Assembly: GCF_900104845.1 (NCBI RefSeq)
Contig: NZ_FNSR01000001.1
Span: forward strand, 3,596,001 to 3,660,000
Length of the DNA: 64,000 nt
Origin: Paraburkholderia caballeronis
GTDB lineage: Bacteria; Pseudomonadota; Gammaproteobacteria; Burkholderiales; Burkholderiaceae
Reading direction: 5' to 3'
Part shown: one piece after another, positions 35,785 through 45,061 of the stretch
Layout of the letters: each line of letters opens with the position of its first letter
Numbering within the stretch: the stretch's first letter is position 1
Translations under genes and position numbers: made by a program
The notes under the pieces: model-generated
The model's input: the letters and a program-made list of their open reading frames with translations, nothing else
Told to the model about the DNA's origin: nothing
The model's database searches: none

Positions 35785-36663
35785 TCATCGCGTAATGCCG
35801 ACCGAAGCCGGTTCCAGCGCCGCCGGCGGCAGCTTCGCGCGGCGCGCGGGCGGCAGCGCCTGCAGCGCGCGCCGGCCGCGCATGCCGAGAAAATATTCGC
35901 GGATGAACGGGTCGTCGACGCCCGCGGCCTCCTCGACCGGCGCGGCGACCAGCACCTTGCGGTCGGCGATCACCGCGACGCGCGTCGACAGCGCGACCAT
36001 CGCGTCGAGGTCGTGGGTGACCAGCACGACCGTCAGCCCGAGCGCGCGATGCAGCGTGCTGATCAGCTCGACGACTTCGTCCGACGAGCGCGGGTCGAGG
36101 CCGGCCGTCGGCTCGTCGAGGAACAGCAGTTCCGGCTCCAGCACGATCGCGCGCGCGAGCCCGACGCGCTTGATCATCCCGCCCGACAGCGCGGCCGGCA
36201 TCTTCGACGCGTGCTTGCACGGCAGCCCGACCATTTCGAGCTTCAGCATCACGATGTCGCGCAGCAGATCCTCCGGCACCTTGCCGAGTTCGCGCACCGG
36301 CTGGGCGATGTTGTCGAACACCGACAGCGACGAGAACAGCGCGCCGTGCTGGAACAGCATCCCGGTACGGCTGCGCATCAGCCGCGCGTTTTCCTCGTCG
36401 ATCGCCGTCAGATCCTGGCCGAACAGCCGCACCGTGCCGGACGTCGGCTTTTCGAGGCCGAGGATCTGGCGCACGAGCGTCGTCTTGCCCGAACCGGAGC
36501 CGCCGACGATCGTGACGATCTCGCCGCGGCGCACTTCGAAATCCAGATGCTGGTGAACGATGTTGCGGCCGTAGCGCTTGGTCAGGTTGCGCACCTCGAT
36601 CACCGGCTCGCCGATCGACGGCAGCGGCAGATCGCGCACGGCCTCCTTGAGCGGCGTGTTCAT
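35785..36663 (-). CDS. ABC transporter ATP-binding protein (MlaF-like)
   Basis: 292 residues. Walker A GGSGSGKTTL, ABC signature ALSGGMIKRVGLARA and Walker B ELLFLDEPTAGLD. The N-terminal EVRNLTKRYGRNIVHQHLDFEV and the GLDPRSSDEVVELI region are typical of MlaF/Mkl subunits that power MCE transporters. Its ATG at 36663 overlaps the permease stop by 4 bp. Energises lipid transport across the envelope. Confidence 0.92.
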   Translation of the reverse strand: MNTPLKEAVRDLPLPSIGEPVIEVRNLTKRYGRNIVHQHLDFEVRRGEIVTIVGGSGSGKTTLVRQILGLEKPTSGTVRLFGQDLTAIDEENARLMRSRTGMLFQHGALFSSLSVFDNIAQPVRELGKVPEDLLRDIVMLKLEMVGLPCKHASKMPAALSGGMIKRVGLARAIVLEPELLFLDEPTAGLDPRSSDEVVELISTLHRALGLTVVLVTHDLDAMVALSTRVAVIADRKVLVAAPVEEAAGVDDPFIREYFLGMRGRRALQALPPARRAKLPPAALEPASVGITR

Positions 36664-37829
36664 CCGATCCCCACGTTCTGGAACAGGATCGCAAACACCG
36701 CGTCCGCGAGAATCACGATCGTAATCGACGTGACGACGGACGTGGTCGTCCCCTCGCCCAGGCTCTGCGAGTTCGCCTTGATGCGGAAGCCGAAGTGGCA
36801 GCCGACGATCGCGATCAGCATCCCGAACGCGACGCCCTTGCCGAGCCCGATCCACAGGTTGGCGATCGGCACCGCGCCCGGCAGCGAGCGGAAGAAATAC
36901 GACACGTCGATGCCGAGCACCGCTTTTGCCGCGACGGCGCCGCCGAACAGCGCGATCGCGTTGGTCCAGATCACGAGCAGCGGCATCGCGACGCCGAGCG
37001 CGATCACGCGCGGCATGATGAGGCGCAGCCCGTGCGGAATGCCCATCACGCGCATGGCGTCGAGTTCCTCGGTCACGCGCATCACGCCGATCTGCGCGGT
37101 GATCGCGGAGCCGGAACGCCCGGCGACGAGGATCGCCGACAGCACCGGCCCCAGTTCGCGGATCACCGCGATGCCGAGGATGTTCACGATGAACTGGTCG
37201 GCGCCGAAGAGCCGCAACTGCTGCGCGGACAGGTACGACAGCACGACGCCGATCAGGAACGCGACGAGCGCGGTGATCGGCAGCGCGCGCGCGCCGGCGT
37301 TGTAAACGTTTGCAGAGATCTCGACCCACGGCATCAGCTTCGGCTTGCGCGCGACGAGCAGCAGGTCGAGCACCACGCGGCCGAGCATCGTGACGCCGCC
37401 GTACAGGTGGTCGAAGAACGCGAACAGCGTGAAGCCGAGCTGCGTGACCGGGTCGATCCGCACGATCTTTTCGGGCGCCTCGCGCACCGAGTCGAGCAGC
37501 GAGATGCGATTGAAGATGTCGCGCTGCGTGTCGGTCAGCGCGACGAGGTCGGGCGGCAGCTTGTGGCCCCATACGCGCCACAGCGCCTGCCCGCCGACGT
37601 GGTCCATCTTCTCGATGCCCGACAGGTCCCACTGCCGGACCCGCTCGCCGACGAGCGAGCGCAGCCGCCGCACGGCGCTGCCCCGCTCGCGGTCGCGCGC
37701 GAGCGCGAGCGCGGTCCACTGGCCGGAGAGCCGGACGGTCGTTCCGTTGGAGCCGGCCGCTATTTCGAGGCCGGGCGGCGTCTCTTGTGTCAAGGGAGGG
37801 CGGTCTGGCGGGATGGAGTCAGCAGCCAT
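36660..37829 (-). CDS. MlaE family permease with N-terminal STAS-like domain
   Basis: 389 residues from ATG 37829. The first ~110 residues (GLEIAAGSNGTTVRLSGQWTALALARDRE ... WDLSGIEKMDHVGGQALWRVWG) look like a STAS domain, the role MlaB fills as a separate protein elsewhere. The rest is an MlaE permease of about six helices with the conserved ILVAGRSGSAITAQIGVMRVTEELDAMRVMGI coupling region. First gene of a four-gene lipid transporter; divergent from birA by 108 bp. Confidence 0.92.
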   Translation of the reverse strand: MAADSIPPDRPPLTQETPPGLEIAAGSNGTTVRLSGQWTALALARDRERGSAVRRLRSLVGERVRQWDLSGIEKMDHVGGQALWRVWGHKLPPDLVALTDTQRDIFNRISLLDSVREAPEKIVRIDPVTQLGFTLFAFFDHLYGGVTMLGRVVLDLLLVARKPKLMPWVEISANVYNAGARALPITALVAFLIGVVLSYLSAQQLRLFGADQFIVNILGIAVIRELGPVLSAILVAGRSGSAITAQIGVMRVTEELDAMRVMGIPHGLRLIMPRVIALGVAMPLLVIWTNAIALFGGAVAAKAVLGIDVSYFFRSLPGAVPIANLWIGLGKGVAFGMLIAIVGCHFGFRIKANSQSLGEGTTTSVVTSITIVILADAVFAILFQNVGIG

Positions 37830-37924
37830 TGTAGCGAACGCGCCCCGTTTCGCGAGGCCCGTGCGCACGATTGTCCGGTGCTGCGTTCGCCCGGCCGGCG
37901 CGTCGCCGCGCCACGACAACCCAC

Positions 37925-37930
37925 TACAAT
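37925..37930 (+). promoter_or_regulatory. -10 element of birA, 7 bp before the ATG
   Basis: TACAAT in CACTACAATACGGG. The hexamer ends 7 bp before the birA ATG at 37938, so a start site at the usual distance would fall on the A of the ATG. No ribosome-binding sequence is evident between. Suggests a leaderless mRNA, or that the true -10 is elsewhere. Confidence 0.45.
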
Positions 37931-37937
37931 ACGGGTC

Positions 37938-38849
37938 ATGACTGCCACGCCCACGCCTCCTTCCGCCGCCCGCGGCGGCCGCGCCGACGACTGGCGCATC
38001 GACCGCGACCGCGCGATCACGCTGTTCGGCCCCGCCGCTCACGACTGGCCCATCGAAATCGTCGAGGAAACCGGTTCGACCAACGCCGACCTGATGGCGC
38101 GCCTGAAGGCGCTGCCGCACGACGCGCATGCGCTCGCGCGGCCGATCGTGCGCGTCGCGTATCTGCAAACCGCCGGGCGCGGACGGCGCGGCCGCGCATG
38201 GTACGCGCAGCCGGGCGACGCGCTGCTGTTCTCGCTCGCCTGCGTGCTGCCGCGGCCGGTCGAAGGGCTCGCGGGCCTGAGCCTCGCGATCGGCGCGGCG
38301 CTCGTCGACGGACTGCGCACGCTGCCGGTCGCCGCGCCGGGCCAGATCGCGCTGAAGTGGCCGAACGACGTGCTGCTCGAAGGCGACAAGCTGGTCGGCA
38401 TCCTCGTCGAGACCGCGTGGAGCACGCCGGACGCGACGGCCGTCGTGATCGGCATCGGCACGAACGTGCGCGGCGCGGACGAACTGGCCGCGAAGGTCGG
38501 CGCAATGAACGCGGCAGAGGCGGCGGTGCCGGGCACGACGCCGACCGCGCTGTCGCGCGCGCTGCCGAACGCGAACCTCACCGACACGCTCGCCGCCGAG
38601 CTGAACGCGCTCGAACCCGCGCTGCAACGCTTCGGCGACGCGGGTTTCGCGCCGTTCCAGGCGCGCTGGAACGCGTGCCACGCGTATGCGGGGCGCGAAG
38701 TCGCGCTGTTCGAACAGGGCATCGAGGTGATGCGCGGCGTCGCGGTCGGCGTGGACGAGCGCGGCCAGTTGCTGCTCGACACCGCGCGCGGCCGCGAGGC
38801 GGTGACGACCGGCGACGTGTCGCTGCGGCTCGCCGGCGGTCGCGCATGA
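37938..38849 (+). CDS. birA: Biotin-[acetyl-CoA-carboxylase] ligase (class I)
   Basis: 303 residues. Catalytic core with [17 protein letters not shown] (biotinoyl-AMP loop), [19 protein letters not shown] and GIGTNV. No N-terminal DNA-binding domain, so unlike E. coli BirA it should not repress bio genes. Biotinylates the AccB carrier for fatty-acid synthesis. Overlaps the coaX start by 4 bp (ATGA). The two cofactor genes form one unit. Confidence 0.95.
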   Translation: MTATPTPPSAARGGRADDWRIDRDRAITLFGPAAHDWPIEIVEETGSTNADLMARLKALPHDAHALARPIVRVAYLQTAGRGRRGRAWYAQPGDALLFSLACVLPRPVEGLAGLSLAIGAALVDGLRTLPVAAPGQIALKWPNDVLLEGDKLVGILVETAWSTPDATAVVIGIGTNVRGADELAAKVGAMNAAEAAVPGTTPTALSRALPNANLTDTLAAELNALEPALQRFGDAGFAPFQARWNACHAYAGREVALFEQGIEVMRGVAVGVDERGQLLLDTARGREAVTTGDVSLRLAGGRA

Positions 38850-39619
38850 GCGGCGGGCCGTATCTGCTGATCGACGCGGGCAACAGCCGGATCAAGTGGG
38901 CGCTCGCGCAGACGAACGGCACGCTGCTGCACGGCGGCGCGCTCGTCCATGCGGACCTCGGCGACGCGCCGGACTGGTCCGCGCTGCCGCCGCCGCGCCA
39001 CGCATGGGTGTCGAACGTCGCGGGCGCGCGCGTCGCCGAGCGGATCGACGCGCTGCTCGACACGCACTGGCCAAACCTGCCGCGCACGACGATCCGCGCG
39101 TGCGCGCAGCAATGCGGCGTCACGAACGGCTATGCCGCGCCCGATTCGCTCGGCAGCGACCGCTGGGCCGGGATGATCGGCGCGCACGCGGCGTTTCCGG
39201 GCGAGTCGCTGCTGATCGCAACGTTCGGCACCGCGACGACGCTGGAGGCGCTGCGTGCGGACGGCCGTTTCATCGGCGGACTGATCGCGCCGGGCTGGTC
39301 GCTGATGATGCGCTCGCTCGGCGAGCACACCGCGCAGTTGCCGGTGCTCGACGCGCCGGCCGCGCGCGAACTGGCGACGCACGCGCGGCCGTCGTTCGCG
39401 GCCGACACGCGCCGCTCGATGTCGGCCGGCTGCGCGCTCGCGCAGGCGGGGCTGGTCGAGCGGATGTGGGCGGACCTGCGCGAAGAATGGAACGTGCCGG
39501 TGCGGCTCGTCGTCGGCGGCGGCGCGGCCGACGAAGTGGTCGCTGCCCTGAAAGCGCCGTTCACGCGCCACGATTCGCTGGTGCTGTCGGGGCTCGCGCT
39601 GATCGCGGCGCACGCATGA
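38846..39619 (+). CDS. coaX: Type III pantothenate kinase
   Basis: 257 residues. N-terminal [13 protein letters not shown] phosphate loop, [10 protein letters not shown] and [17 protein letters not shown] match the CoaX family (ASKHA fold, monovalent-cation dependent). Phosphorylates pantothenate in CoA synthesis, in place of CoaA. Translationally coupled to birA by the ATGA overlap, a common beta-proteobacterial arrangement. Confidence 0.95.
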   Translation: MSGGPYLLIDAGNSRIKWALAQTNGTLLHGGALVHADLGDAPDWSALPPPRHAWVSNVAGARVAERIDALLDTHWPNLPRTTIRACAQQCGVTNGYAAPDSLGSDRWAGMIGAHAAFPGESLLIATFGTATTLEALRADGRFIGGLIAPGWSLMMRSLGEHTAQLPVLDAPAARELATHARPSFAADTRRSMSAGCALAQAGLVERMWADLREEWNVPVRLVVGGGAADEVVAALKAPFTRHDSLVLSGLALIAAHA

Positions 39620-39725
39620 ACGAACGCATGGCGGGCGCCGCCCATCGAACCCGAACGGCGCACGCCGCAACGCCACGGCGCCGCGCCTCACCTTCTCACG
39701 AACGATTTCGACGGAGCACCCAACG

Positions 39726-39965
39726 ATGCTGCGCTGGCTGATCGCCTTTCTGCTTGTCGCCAACCTGGTCGCGTTCGCCGCGATATACGGCGTATTCGGC
39801 CCGACGCCCGCGTCGGGGCCGCGCGAAACCCAGCATCTCGGCCGGCAGATTCACCCGGAGCGGTTGATCGTGCGGCCGATCCTCGCATCGGAATCGGTCG
39901 ACGTGCCGCTGATCGGCGGGCCGGTCGCGTCGCCGCGCGTGCAGTCGGAGCCGCTTTCGCAGTAA
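39726..39965 (+). CDS. Small membrane-anchored protein
   Basis: 79 residues. One N-terminal membrane helix (LIAFLLVANLVAFAAIYGVFG, residues 5-25), then a short polar tail with GPRETQHLGRQIHPERLIVRPI. Beta-proteobacterial genomes often place a short membrane protein, sometimes with a SPOR domain, after coaX; here no SPOR domain is left. Start ATG 39726. Lies 106 bp after coaX on the same strand, probably co-transcribed. Function unknown. Confidence 0.65.
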   Translation: MLRWLIAFLLVANLVAFAAIYGVFGPTPASGPRETQHLGRQIHPERLIVRPILASESVDVPLIGGPVASPRVQSEPLSQ

Positions 39966-39996
39966 CGGATGCAACGCGCGGCGCGTTGCGTCACGC

Positions 39997-40479
39997 TCAA
40001 CGCTGCGCGCGCACCTTTTGCAGCAGTTTCGTCGTCGAGCGATCGTGCTCGAACGGGATCGCGAGCGCGCGGCCGCCCCAGCCGCGCACCAGTGCCGACT
40101 CGGGCAGCGCGTCCATGTCGTAGTCGCCGCCCTTCACGAGCACGTCCGGACGCAGCGCGCCGATCAGATCGACCGGCGTCTTTTCCCCGAAACAGACGAC
40201 CCAGTCCACGCTTTCGAGCGCGGCGAGCAGCGCCATCCGGTCGCCTTCGCTGTTGACCGGCCGGTCGTCGCCCTTGCCGAGCATCCGCACCGACGCGTCG
40301 CTGTTCACGCCGACGATCAGCGTCGCGCCTAGCGCCTTCGCGTCCGCGAGGTAGGTCACATGCCCGCGGTGCAGGATGTCGAACACGCCGTTCGTGAACA
40401 CCACCGGACCGGGCAGCGACGGGCGCCGTTGCGCGAGCGCGTCGCGCGTCGTGATCTTGCGTTCGAAGGAAGCGGGCAT
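39997..40479 (-). CDS. rfaE2: D-glycero-beta-D-manno-heptose 1-phosphate adenylyltransferase
   Basis: 160 residues from ATG 40479. Cytidylyltransferase-like fold with FTNGVFDILHRGHVTYL (HxGH variant) and the KGGDYD loop. This is the stand-alone second domain of HldE (RfaE domain II), which makes ADP-heptose for the LPS inner core. The kinase half (HldA/RfaE1) is not in this window. Minus strand, between the small membrane protein and the ferritin-like gene. Confidence 0.94.
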   Translation of the reverse strand: MPASFERKITTRDALAQRRPSLPGPVVFTNGVFDILHRGHVTYLADAKALGATLIVGVNSDASVRMLGKGDDRPVNSEGDRMALLAALESVDWVVCFGEKTPVDLIGALRPDVLVKGGDYDMDALPESALVRGWGGRALAIPFEHDRSTTKLLQKVRAQR

Positions 40480-40639
40480 CGGAATCGGACCTGGCGTGCA
40501 ACGCCGAAAGAAAAAAGCGGGATGGTTAACGCAGATGGCCCGGCGCGCTCGCGCGTGCCGGGCCATCTGCACTGCCGCGTCGGCTGCGCCGGACCGTTTC
40601 GGAACCCGGCACGCCGTACGCGGCGCGCGAAAAAACGCG

Positions 40640-41515
40640 TCAGGCCGGCTGCTGCGTGGAACCCTGGTCGGCGGCCTGCAGACGCGACACCACTTCCTTG
40701 CGGTAGCGGTTCAGTTCCTGCGCGGTGGTGAACGTGCGCTCGAACAGGATCGACAGATTGTGCAGGATTCTCTCGATGACCTTCTTTTCCCAGCCGTCGT
40801 CGAAGCGGATCTGCTCGTCGAGCCAGCGTTCGAGCCATTCCGGATCGGGCAGCCGCGACTGCACGGTGTCGCGCGGGAACAGCGACTGGTTCACGTGCAG
40901 GTTCGTCGGGTGCAGCGGCTTTTCGGTGCGGCGCGCGGACGCCATCAGCACGCCGATCTTCGCGAACGCCGCGCGCGCGACGTCGCCGAAATTCGTCAGC
41001 GCCTTTTTCATGTAGCGCAGATACGCGCCGCCGTGGCGCGCCTCGTCGCGCGAGATCGTCTCGTAGATCGCCTTGATGACCGGCTCCGTGTGCCATTCGG
41101 CGGCGCGGCGGTACCAGTGGTTCAGGCGGATCTCGCCGCAGAAGTGCAGCATCAGCGTTTCGAGCGGCGGCGCCGGATCGAACTCGAAGCGCACCGCGTG
41201 CAGCTCCTCTTCGGTCGGCACCAGTTCGGGCTTGAAGCGGCGCAGGTATTCCATCAGCACCAGCGAATGCTTCTGCTCCTCGAAGAACCAGACGCTCATG
41301 AATGCCGAGAAATCGCTATCGTGATGGTTGTCGCGCAGGAACATTTCCGTTGCAGGCAGCGCGGACCATTCGGTGATCGCGTTCATCTTGATGGTCTTGG
41401 CCTGCTCGTCGGTCAGGAGCGACGCGTCGAACTTGTCCCAGGGAATGTCCTTTTCCATGTCCCAGCGGACCGATTCGAGCGATTTGTAAAGTTCCGGATA
41501 AAGCATCGTGTTCAT
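40640..41515 (-). CDS. Ferritin-like diiron protein, acyl-ACP desaturase type
   Basis: 291 residues, all-helical. Two E/H iron-ligand sets are visible: EEQKHS early and RDEARHGG later (about residues 83 and 144), plus a matching glutamate in HFCGEIRLNHWYRR. This spacing fits the soluble acyl-ACP desaturase / ferritin-like group. Substrate unknown; no fatty-acid gene is next to it. ATG 41515 is preceded by AGGGG. In Burkholderiales such solitary proteins are common and unassigned. Confidence 0.8.
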   Translation of the reverse strand: MNTMLYPELYKSLESVRWDMEKDIPWDKFDASLLTDEQAKTIKMNAITEWSALPATEMFLRDNHHDSDFSAFMSVWFFEEQKHSLVLMEYLRRFKPELVPTEEELHAVRFEFDPAPPLETLMLHFCGEIRLNHWYRRAAEWHTEPVIKAIYETISRDEARHGGAYLRYMKKALTNFGDVARAAFAKIGVLMASARRTEKPLHPTNLHVNQSLFPRDTVQSRLPDPEWLERWLDEQIRFDDGWEKKVIERILHNLSILFERTFTTAQELNRYRKEVVSRLQAADQGSTQQPA

Positions 41516-42032
41516 AGTCCCGCCCCTGTTCTGCGCATAACGACTCTTCGTAGCTTGTCGCGTGCCCGTCTTCCCTGCGCGGCGCAGGCGAAAAGCGTTT
41601 AATTTTACGCGGTAATCAGGCGTCCAGACGCACCGTGTGGCGCGAATACGCCTGCGGCACGCGTGGAATGTCCGTCAAACCGGAATGAAGGGCAGCGTCG
41701 CCGGCCGTGGGTAGTTGCTCCGTTCCTCTGGCCCGGCTGCCGTGCGGGGATCGCCCGCGCCGCCGGCCGCGATGCGGCTGGCAGGCCGTCTGTCATGCCG
41801 CCGGGGCCAAATGCCGCGGCGCGGCGCCCGATCGCGCTGGCAGCGTTCCGCATCGAACGCCACCTGACTGAAGACGGCGGAAAAGCTTACACCATGATAG
41901 CACGGCGATCTTTCAGTATTTGAGCGCGGGCAGGCCGGCGCGGCGCGCGCCCCGGCCCGCGAAGAAAGACGGGATGAGTCCGATGAGCGCGCAACGACGG
42001 CGCACCCTGCGCCGCCTTTCAGCGCGGGCGAG
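41516..42032. other. Gene-free stretch upstream of the ferritin-like gene
   Basis: 517 bp. A minus-strand TAAAAT at 41602-41607 is a weak -10 candidate for the ferritin-like gene, about 90 bp upstream. Two GC-rich imperfect stems occur near 41740-41800. I see no gene, tRNA or strong terminator; the remaining open frames look like shadows. Confidence 0.5.
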
Positions 42033-42761
42033 TCACTCCGGCTGCGGCGGCGCCTTCTTCGCGGCGCGCGGCGACGGCGATCGCCCGGACGCGCGCTTCG
42101 TCGCGCCGGACGCGTCCCGCTTGGCGGCCGGCTCGGCGCGAGCCGCCGCGTTCGCGGCCGCTTCGGCCGCACTCTGCGCGGCCGCGGCCGGCTGCGCCAT
42201 CGCGAACTGCGCGAGCTGGTTGAACTGCGACTGCAGCAGGTTCCACCACGCGGACGCGTCGAATGCCGGCGTCTGCGCGTCGGCCGACGACTCCGCGTTT
42301 TCGCCGCCGGCGCGCGCGGCGTCCGGCGGCGGAGCGTCCGCCCCGGCCGTCCTGCGCGCGCCGAACGGGTCGTCGTGCGACGGCGCGGCGGCCGGCGTCG
42401 GCGACATCTGCGACTGCGCGAACGCGCCGAATGCGCGCAGCGTCGCGAGCGTCGCGCGCTGCACTTCGAGCGCCTGGATCGCCGACTGCAGCATGTTCAG
42501 GTTCAGCTTCAGCCACTGCTCGACCGCGCGCATGTCGGTGATGCGCTTGTCGAGTTCCTCGACGTTCGTGAGCGGCGCCATCAGGTCCGACATCATCGAC
42601 AGCGACGGACCGAAGCCCTGCGCGACACCGGGCTCGACGCCCGGAAACGCGCTGCCGAACGGCGTGAGACGCATCATCCCCCACATGCGGTCGAGCATCT
42701 CGGCGGGCGGAAAGCCGGGAAAGCCCGGGAACGGCGGCACGGAGCCTGCGGTATCGGTCAT
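42033..42761 (-). CDS. phaM: PhaM-like polyhydroxyalkanoate granule protein
   Basis: 242 residues. Conserved N-terminal part with PFPGFPGFPPAEMLDRMW and the helical LDKRITDMRAVEQWLKLNLNMLQSAIQALEVQRATLATL; a second conserved helix near WWNLLQSQFNQLAQFAM; and a C-terminal tail rich in Ala, Lys and Pro (KRASGRSPSPRAAKKAPP), as in PhaM of Cupriavidus, where it binds DNA and links PHB granules to the nucleoid and PHB synthase. Identification rests on this layout. A PHB synthase gene is not in the window. Confidence 0.85.
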   Translation of the reverse strand: MTDTAGSVPPFPGFPGFPPAEMLDRMWGMMRLTPFGSAFPGVEPGVAQGFGPSLSMMSDLMAPLTNVEELDKRITDMRAVEQWLKLNLNMLQSAIQALEVQRATLATLRAFGAFAQSQMSPTPAAAPSHDDPFGARRTAGADAPPPDAARAGGENAESSADAQTPAFDASAWWNLLQSQFNQLAQFAMAQPAAAAQSAAEAAANAAARAEPAAKRDASGATKRASGRSPSPRAAKKAPPQPE

Positions 42762-43021
42762 GCGGATCTCCTCGCACGTTGATGGGGTTTCCGGAACGCG
42801 GCGCGCGTCCCGGGAAACCGGATGGTTTTTCCGATCATACAGCGCGCGCCGCGATGTAGGGACGGTTCACGGGCCGCGTTGCGAGCTTTCGTCGGCTGAG
42901 GCCGCCATCGTCATGCGATGCGCGATCCAGTCGCATCGAACAGCACACCGCGTACACGGCCATCGTTCGCGGCGCTTGACGAACAACGCGCCGCGCAACC
43001 GCCCGCGCGCGCCCGCCACGT

Positions 43022-43846
43022 TCAGAACGGATCGCCGCCTGGAAAATCCGGCGCACGGCGCTCGCGCAGCGACTTCACGCCCTCGTGCACGTCCGGCCCC
43101 GCGAAACCCATGAATTCCAGCGCGAGCGACGTATCGAAGTTCGGCCCCGCCATCCGCAGCCAGTTGTTCAACGCGTACTTGGTCCAGCGCACCGCCGTCT
43201 GCGAGCCGGTCGCGAGCCGCTTCGCAACCTCGAACGCCTTCGGCAGCAGATCGGCTTCGTCGACCGCGAGCGACACGAGCCCGATCCGCTCCGCCTCCTC
43301 GCCGCTCACCGGCTCGCACAGCAGCAGGTAATACTTTGCCTTCGCCATCCCGCACAGCAGCGGCCACACGATCGCCGCGTGATCGCCGGCGGCGACGCCG
43401 AGCCGCGTATGGCCGTCGATGATCCGCGCGGTCTTCGCCGCGATCGAGATGTCCGCGAGCAGCCCGGCGACCAGCCCCGCGCCGACCGCCGGCCCGTGCA
43501 TCGCGGACACGATCGGCTTGCCGCAGTTGATCACGTTATAGACGAGATCGCGCGCCTCCCGCCACACGCGCGCGCGCACGTCGAAGTGCTGCGCCATGTC
43601 CTCGACGAGCTTCAGGTCGCCGCCCGCCGAAAAGCCCTTGCCTTCGCCGCGAATCACCGCGACGCGCGCGTCCGGATCGCGATCGACGTCGCGCCAGATC
43701 TCGGCCAGTTCGCGATGCATCCGCGCGTCGGCGGTCGCGAGCGCGCTCTGGTTCGCGCCCTCGCCGCTCATCACGATCTCGACGATGCCGTGCGGGTGGC
43801 GCCGCACGTGCAATGCGCCATAGTGCGCGTAAAAAGGATCGTTCAT
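43022..43846 (-). CDS. Enoyl-CoA hydratase/isomerase family protein, atypical active site
   Basis: 274 residues, crotonase fold. Oxyanion-hole loops are present (GFSAGGDLK, and [14 protein letters not shown]), but the two catalytic glutamates of classical hydratases are replaced: the GGGCELA position reads GAGLVAG (Val126) and the QPE position reads DGH (His146), within [18 protein letters not shown]. So it probably does not hydrate like crotonase; a thioesterase, decarboxylase or other crotonase reaction is possible. 260 bp upstream of it in the other direction is phaM, not linked by function. Confidence 0.8.
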   Translation of the reverse strand: MNDPFYAHYGALHVRRHPHGIVEIVMSGEGANQSALATADARMHRELAEIWRDVDRDPDARVAVIRGEGKGFSAGGDLKLVEDMAQHFDVRARVWREARDLVYNVINCGKPIVSAMHGPAVGAGLVAGLLADISIAAKTARIIDGHTRLGVAAGDHAAIVWPLLCGMAKAKYYLLLCEPVSGEEAERIGLVSLAVDEADLLPKAFEVAKRLATGSQTAVRWTKYALNNWLRMAGPNFDTSLALEFMGFAGPDVHEGVKSLRERRAPDFPGGDPF

Positions 43847-43888
43847 CGGCGCTCCATCGGTCTTGCGGTCGGGACGGCTCAGTGAAGC

Positions 43889-45061
43889 TCAGTGCGGCTG
43901 GTACACCCACTTGCCGTCGCGGATCTCGACCATCACGCGTGCGCGCTGGTCGAGGCCCAGGTGATCGGTGCTGCTCATGTTGACGACGCCGTTCGTGTCC
44001 GGCAGTTCGCGCGTCGATTCGAGCGCGTCGCGCAGCGCGCGGCGAAACTCCACGGTGCCGGGCGCGGCCGTCTTCAGCGCGACCGGAATCGCGCTGCCGA
44101 GCAGCAGCCCCGCATCCCACGTGTACGCGCCGAACGCGGACACGCTGCCTTCGCCGGCCCGTGCCTCGTAGCGCGAGATGTAGTCGAGCGCGAGACGCCG
44201 GCCCGGCCGGTCCGTCGGCAGCTGCGACGCGACGAGCACCGGGCTCGCCGGCATGAACGTGCCGTTGCAGTCCGCGCCGCACACGCGCAGGAAGTCGCGG
44301 TTGCCGACACCGTGGTTGTGATAGACGAGCCCCTTGTACCCGCGCTCCTTCAGCGCCTTCGGCGGCAGCGCGGCGGGCGTGCCGGCCGCGCCGACGACGA
44401 CCGCATCCGGATGCACGGCGACGATCTTCAGCGCCTGGCCGGTCACGCTCGGGTCGGTGCGATTGAAGCGTTCGCTCGCGACAAGCTTGATCTGATGCTG
44501 CTGCGCGCTCTTCAGAACCTCGGTGTAGAACGTCTCGCCGAGCGCGTCGGCCTCGCCGATGTACGCGATCGTCTTCACGCCGTGCGCGGCCGCGTGCTCC
44601 ATGATCGCGGCGGCCATCATCGCGTCGGTCTGCGGGGTCTTGAACATCCAGCGGCGCTTCGCGTCCACCGGGTCGATGATGCGCGCGGACGACGCAAGCG
44701 AGATCGTCGGCGTCTCGCCCTGCGCGACCACGTCGAGCATCGCGAGCGTGTTCGGCGTGATCGACGAGCCGATGATCGCGTCCACGTGCTGCTCGTCGAT
44801 CAGCTTCTTCGTGTCCTGCACGGCCTGGGTCGTGTCCGAGGCGTCGTCGAGCACGATGTATTGGATCTTCTGGCCGGCGATCTCGGCCGGCAGCATCGCG
44901 GCGGTTTCGCGCGCGGGAATGCCGAGCGATGCGGCCGGCCCGGTCAGCGACAGCACGAGGCCGATCTTCACCTGCGCGAGCGCGAGCGCGGGGCTCGCGA
45001 GGCCCGCCAGCGCAAGCAGGCGGCGGATGCGGGTCGAACGGCTCGGGCGAGTCTGCTTCAT
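43889..45061 (-). CDS. Branched-chain amino acid type substrate-binding protein
   Basis: 390 residues. Signal peptide (about 1-30), then a type I periplasmic binding fold starting VKIGLVLSLTGPAASLG and containing IIGSSITPNTLA, the LivJ/K and UrtA-like group. ATG 45061 has GGAGACC before it; an adjacent TTG three bases earlier is less likely. No LivHMGF permease or ATPase genes are adjacent, so it is solitary here and its ligand unknown. Confidence 0.88.
   Translation of the reverse strand: MKQTRPSRSTRIRRLLALAGLASPALALAQVKIGLVLSLTGPAASLGIPARETAAMLPAEIAGQKIQYIVLDDASDTTQAVQDTKKLIDEQHVDAIIGSSITPNTLAMLDVVAQGETPTISLASSARIIDPVDAKRRWMFKTPQTDAMMAAAIMEHAAAHGVKTIAYIGEADALGETFYTEVLKSAQQHQIKLVASERFNRTDPSVTGQALKIVAVHPDAVVVGAAGTPAALPPKALKERGYKGLVYHNHGVGNRDFLRVCGADCNGTFMPASPVLVASQLPTDRPGRRLALDYISRYEARAGEGSVSAFGAYTWDAGLLLGSAIPVALKTAAPGTVEFRRALRDALESTRELPDTNGVVNMSSTDHLGLDQRARVMVEIRDGKWVYQPH

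Noticed and set aside
37830..38681. In-frame extension of the MlaE-type permease far upstream of 37829.
   Set aside because: It would run antisense through the well-supported birA, and the residues have no permease or STAS features.
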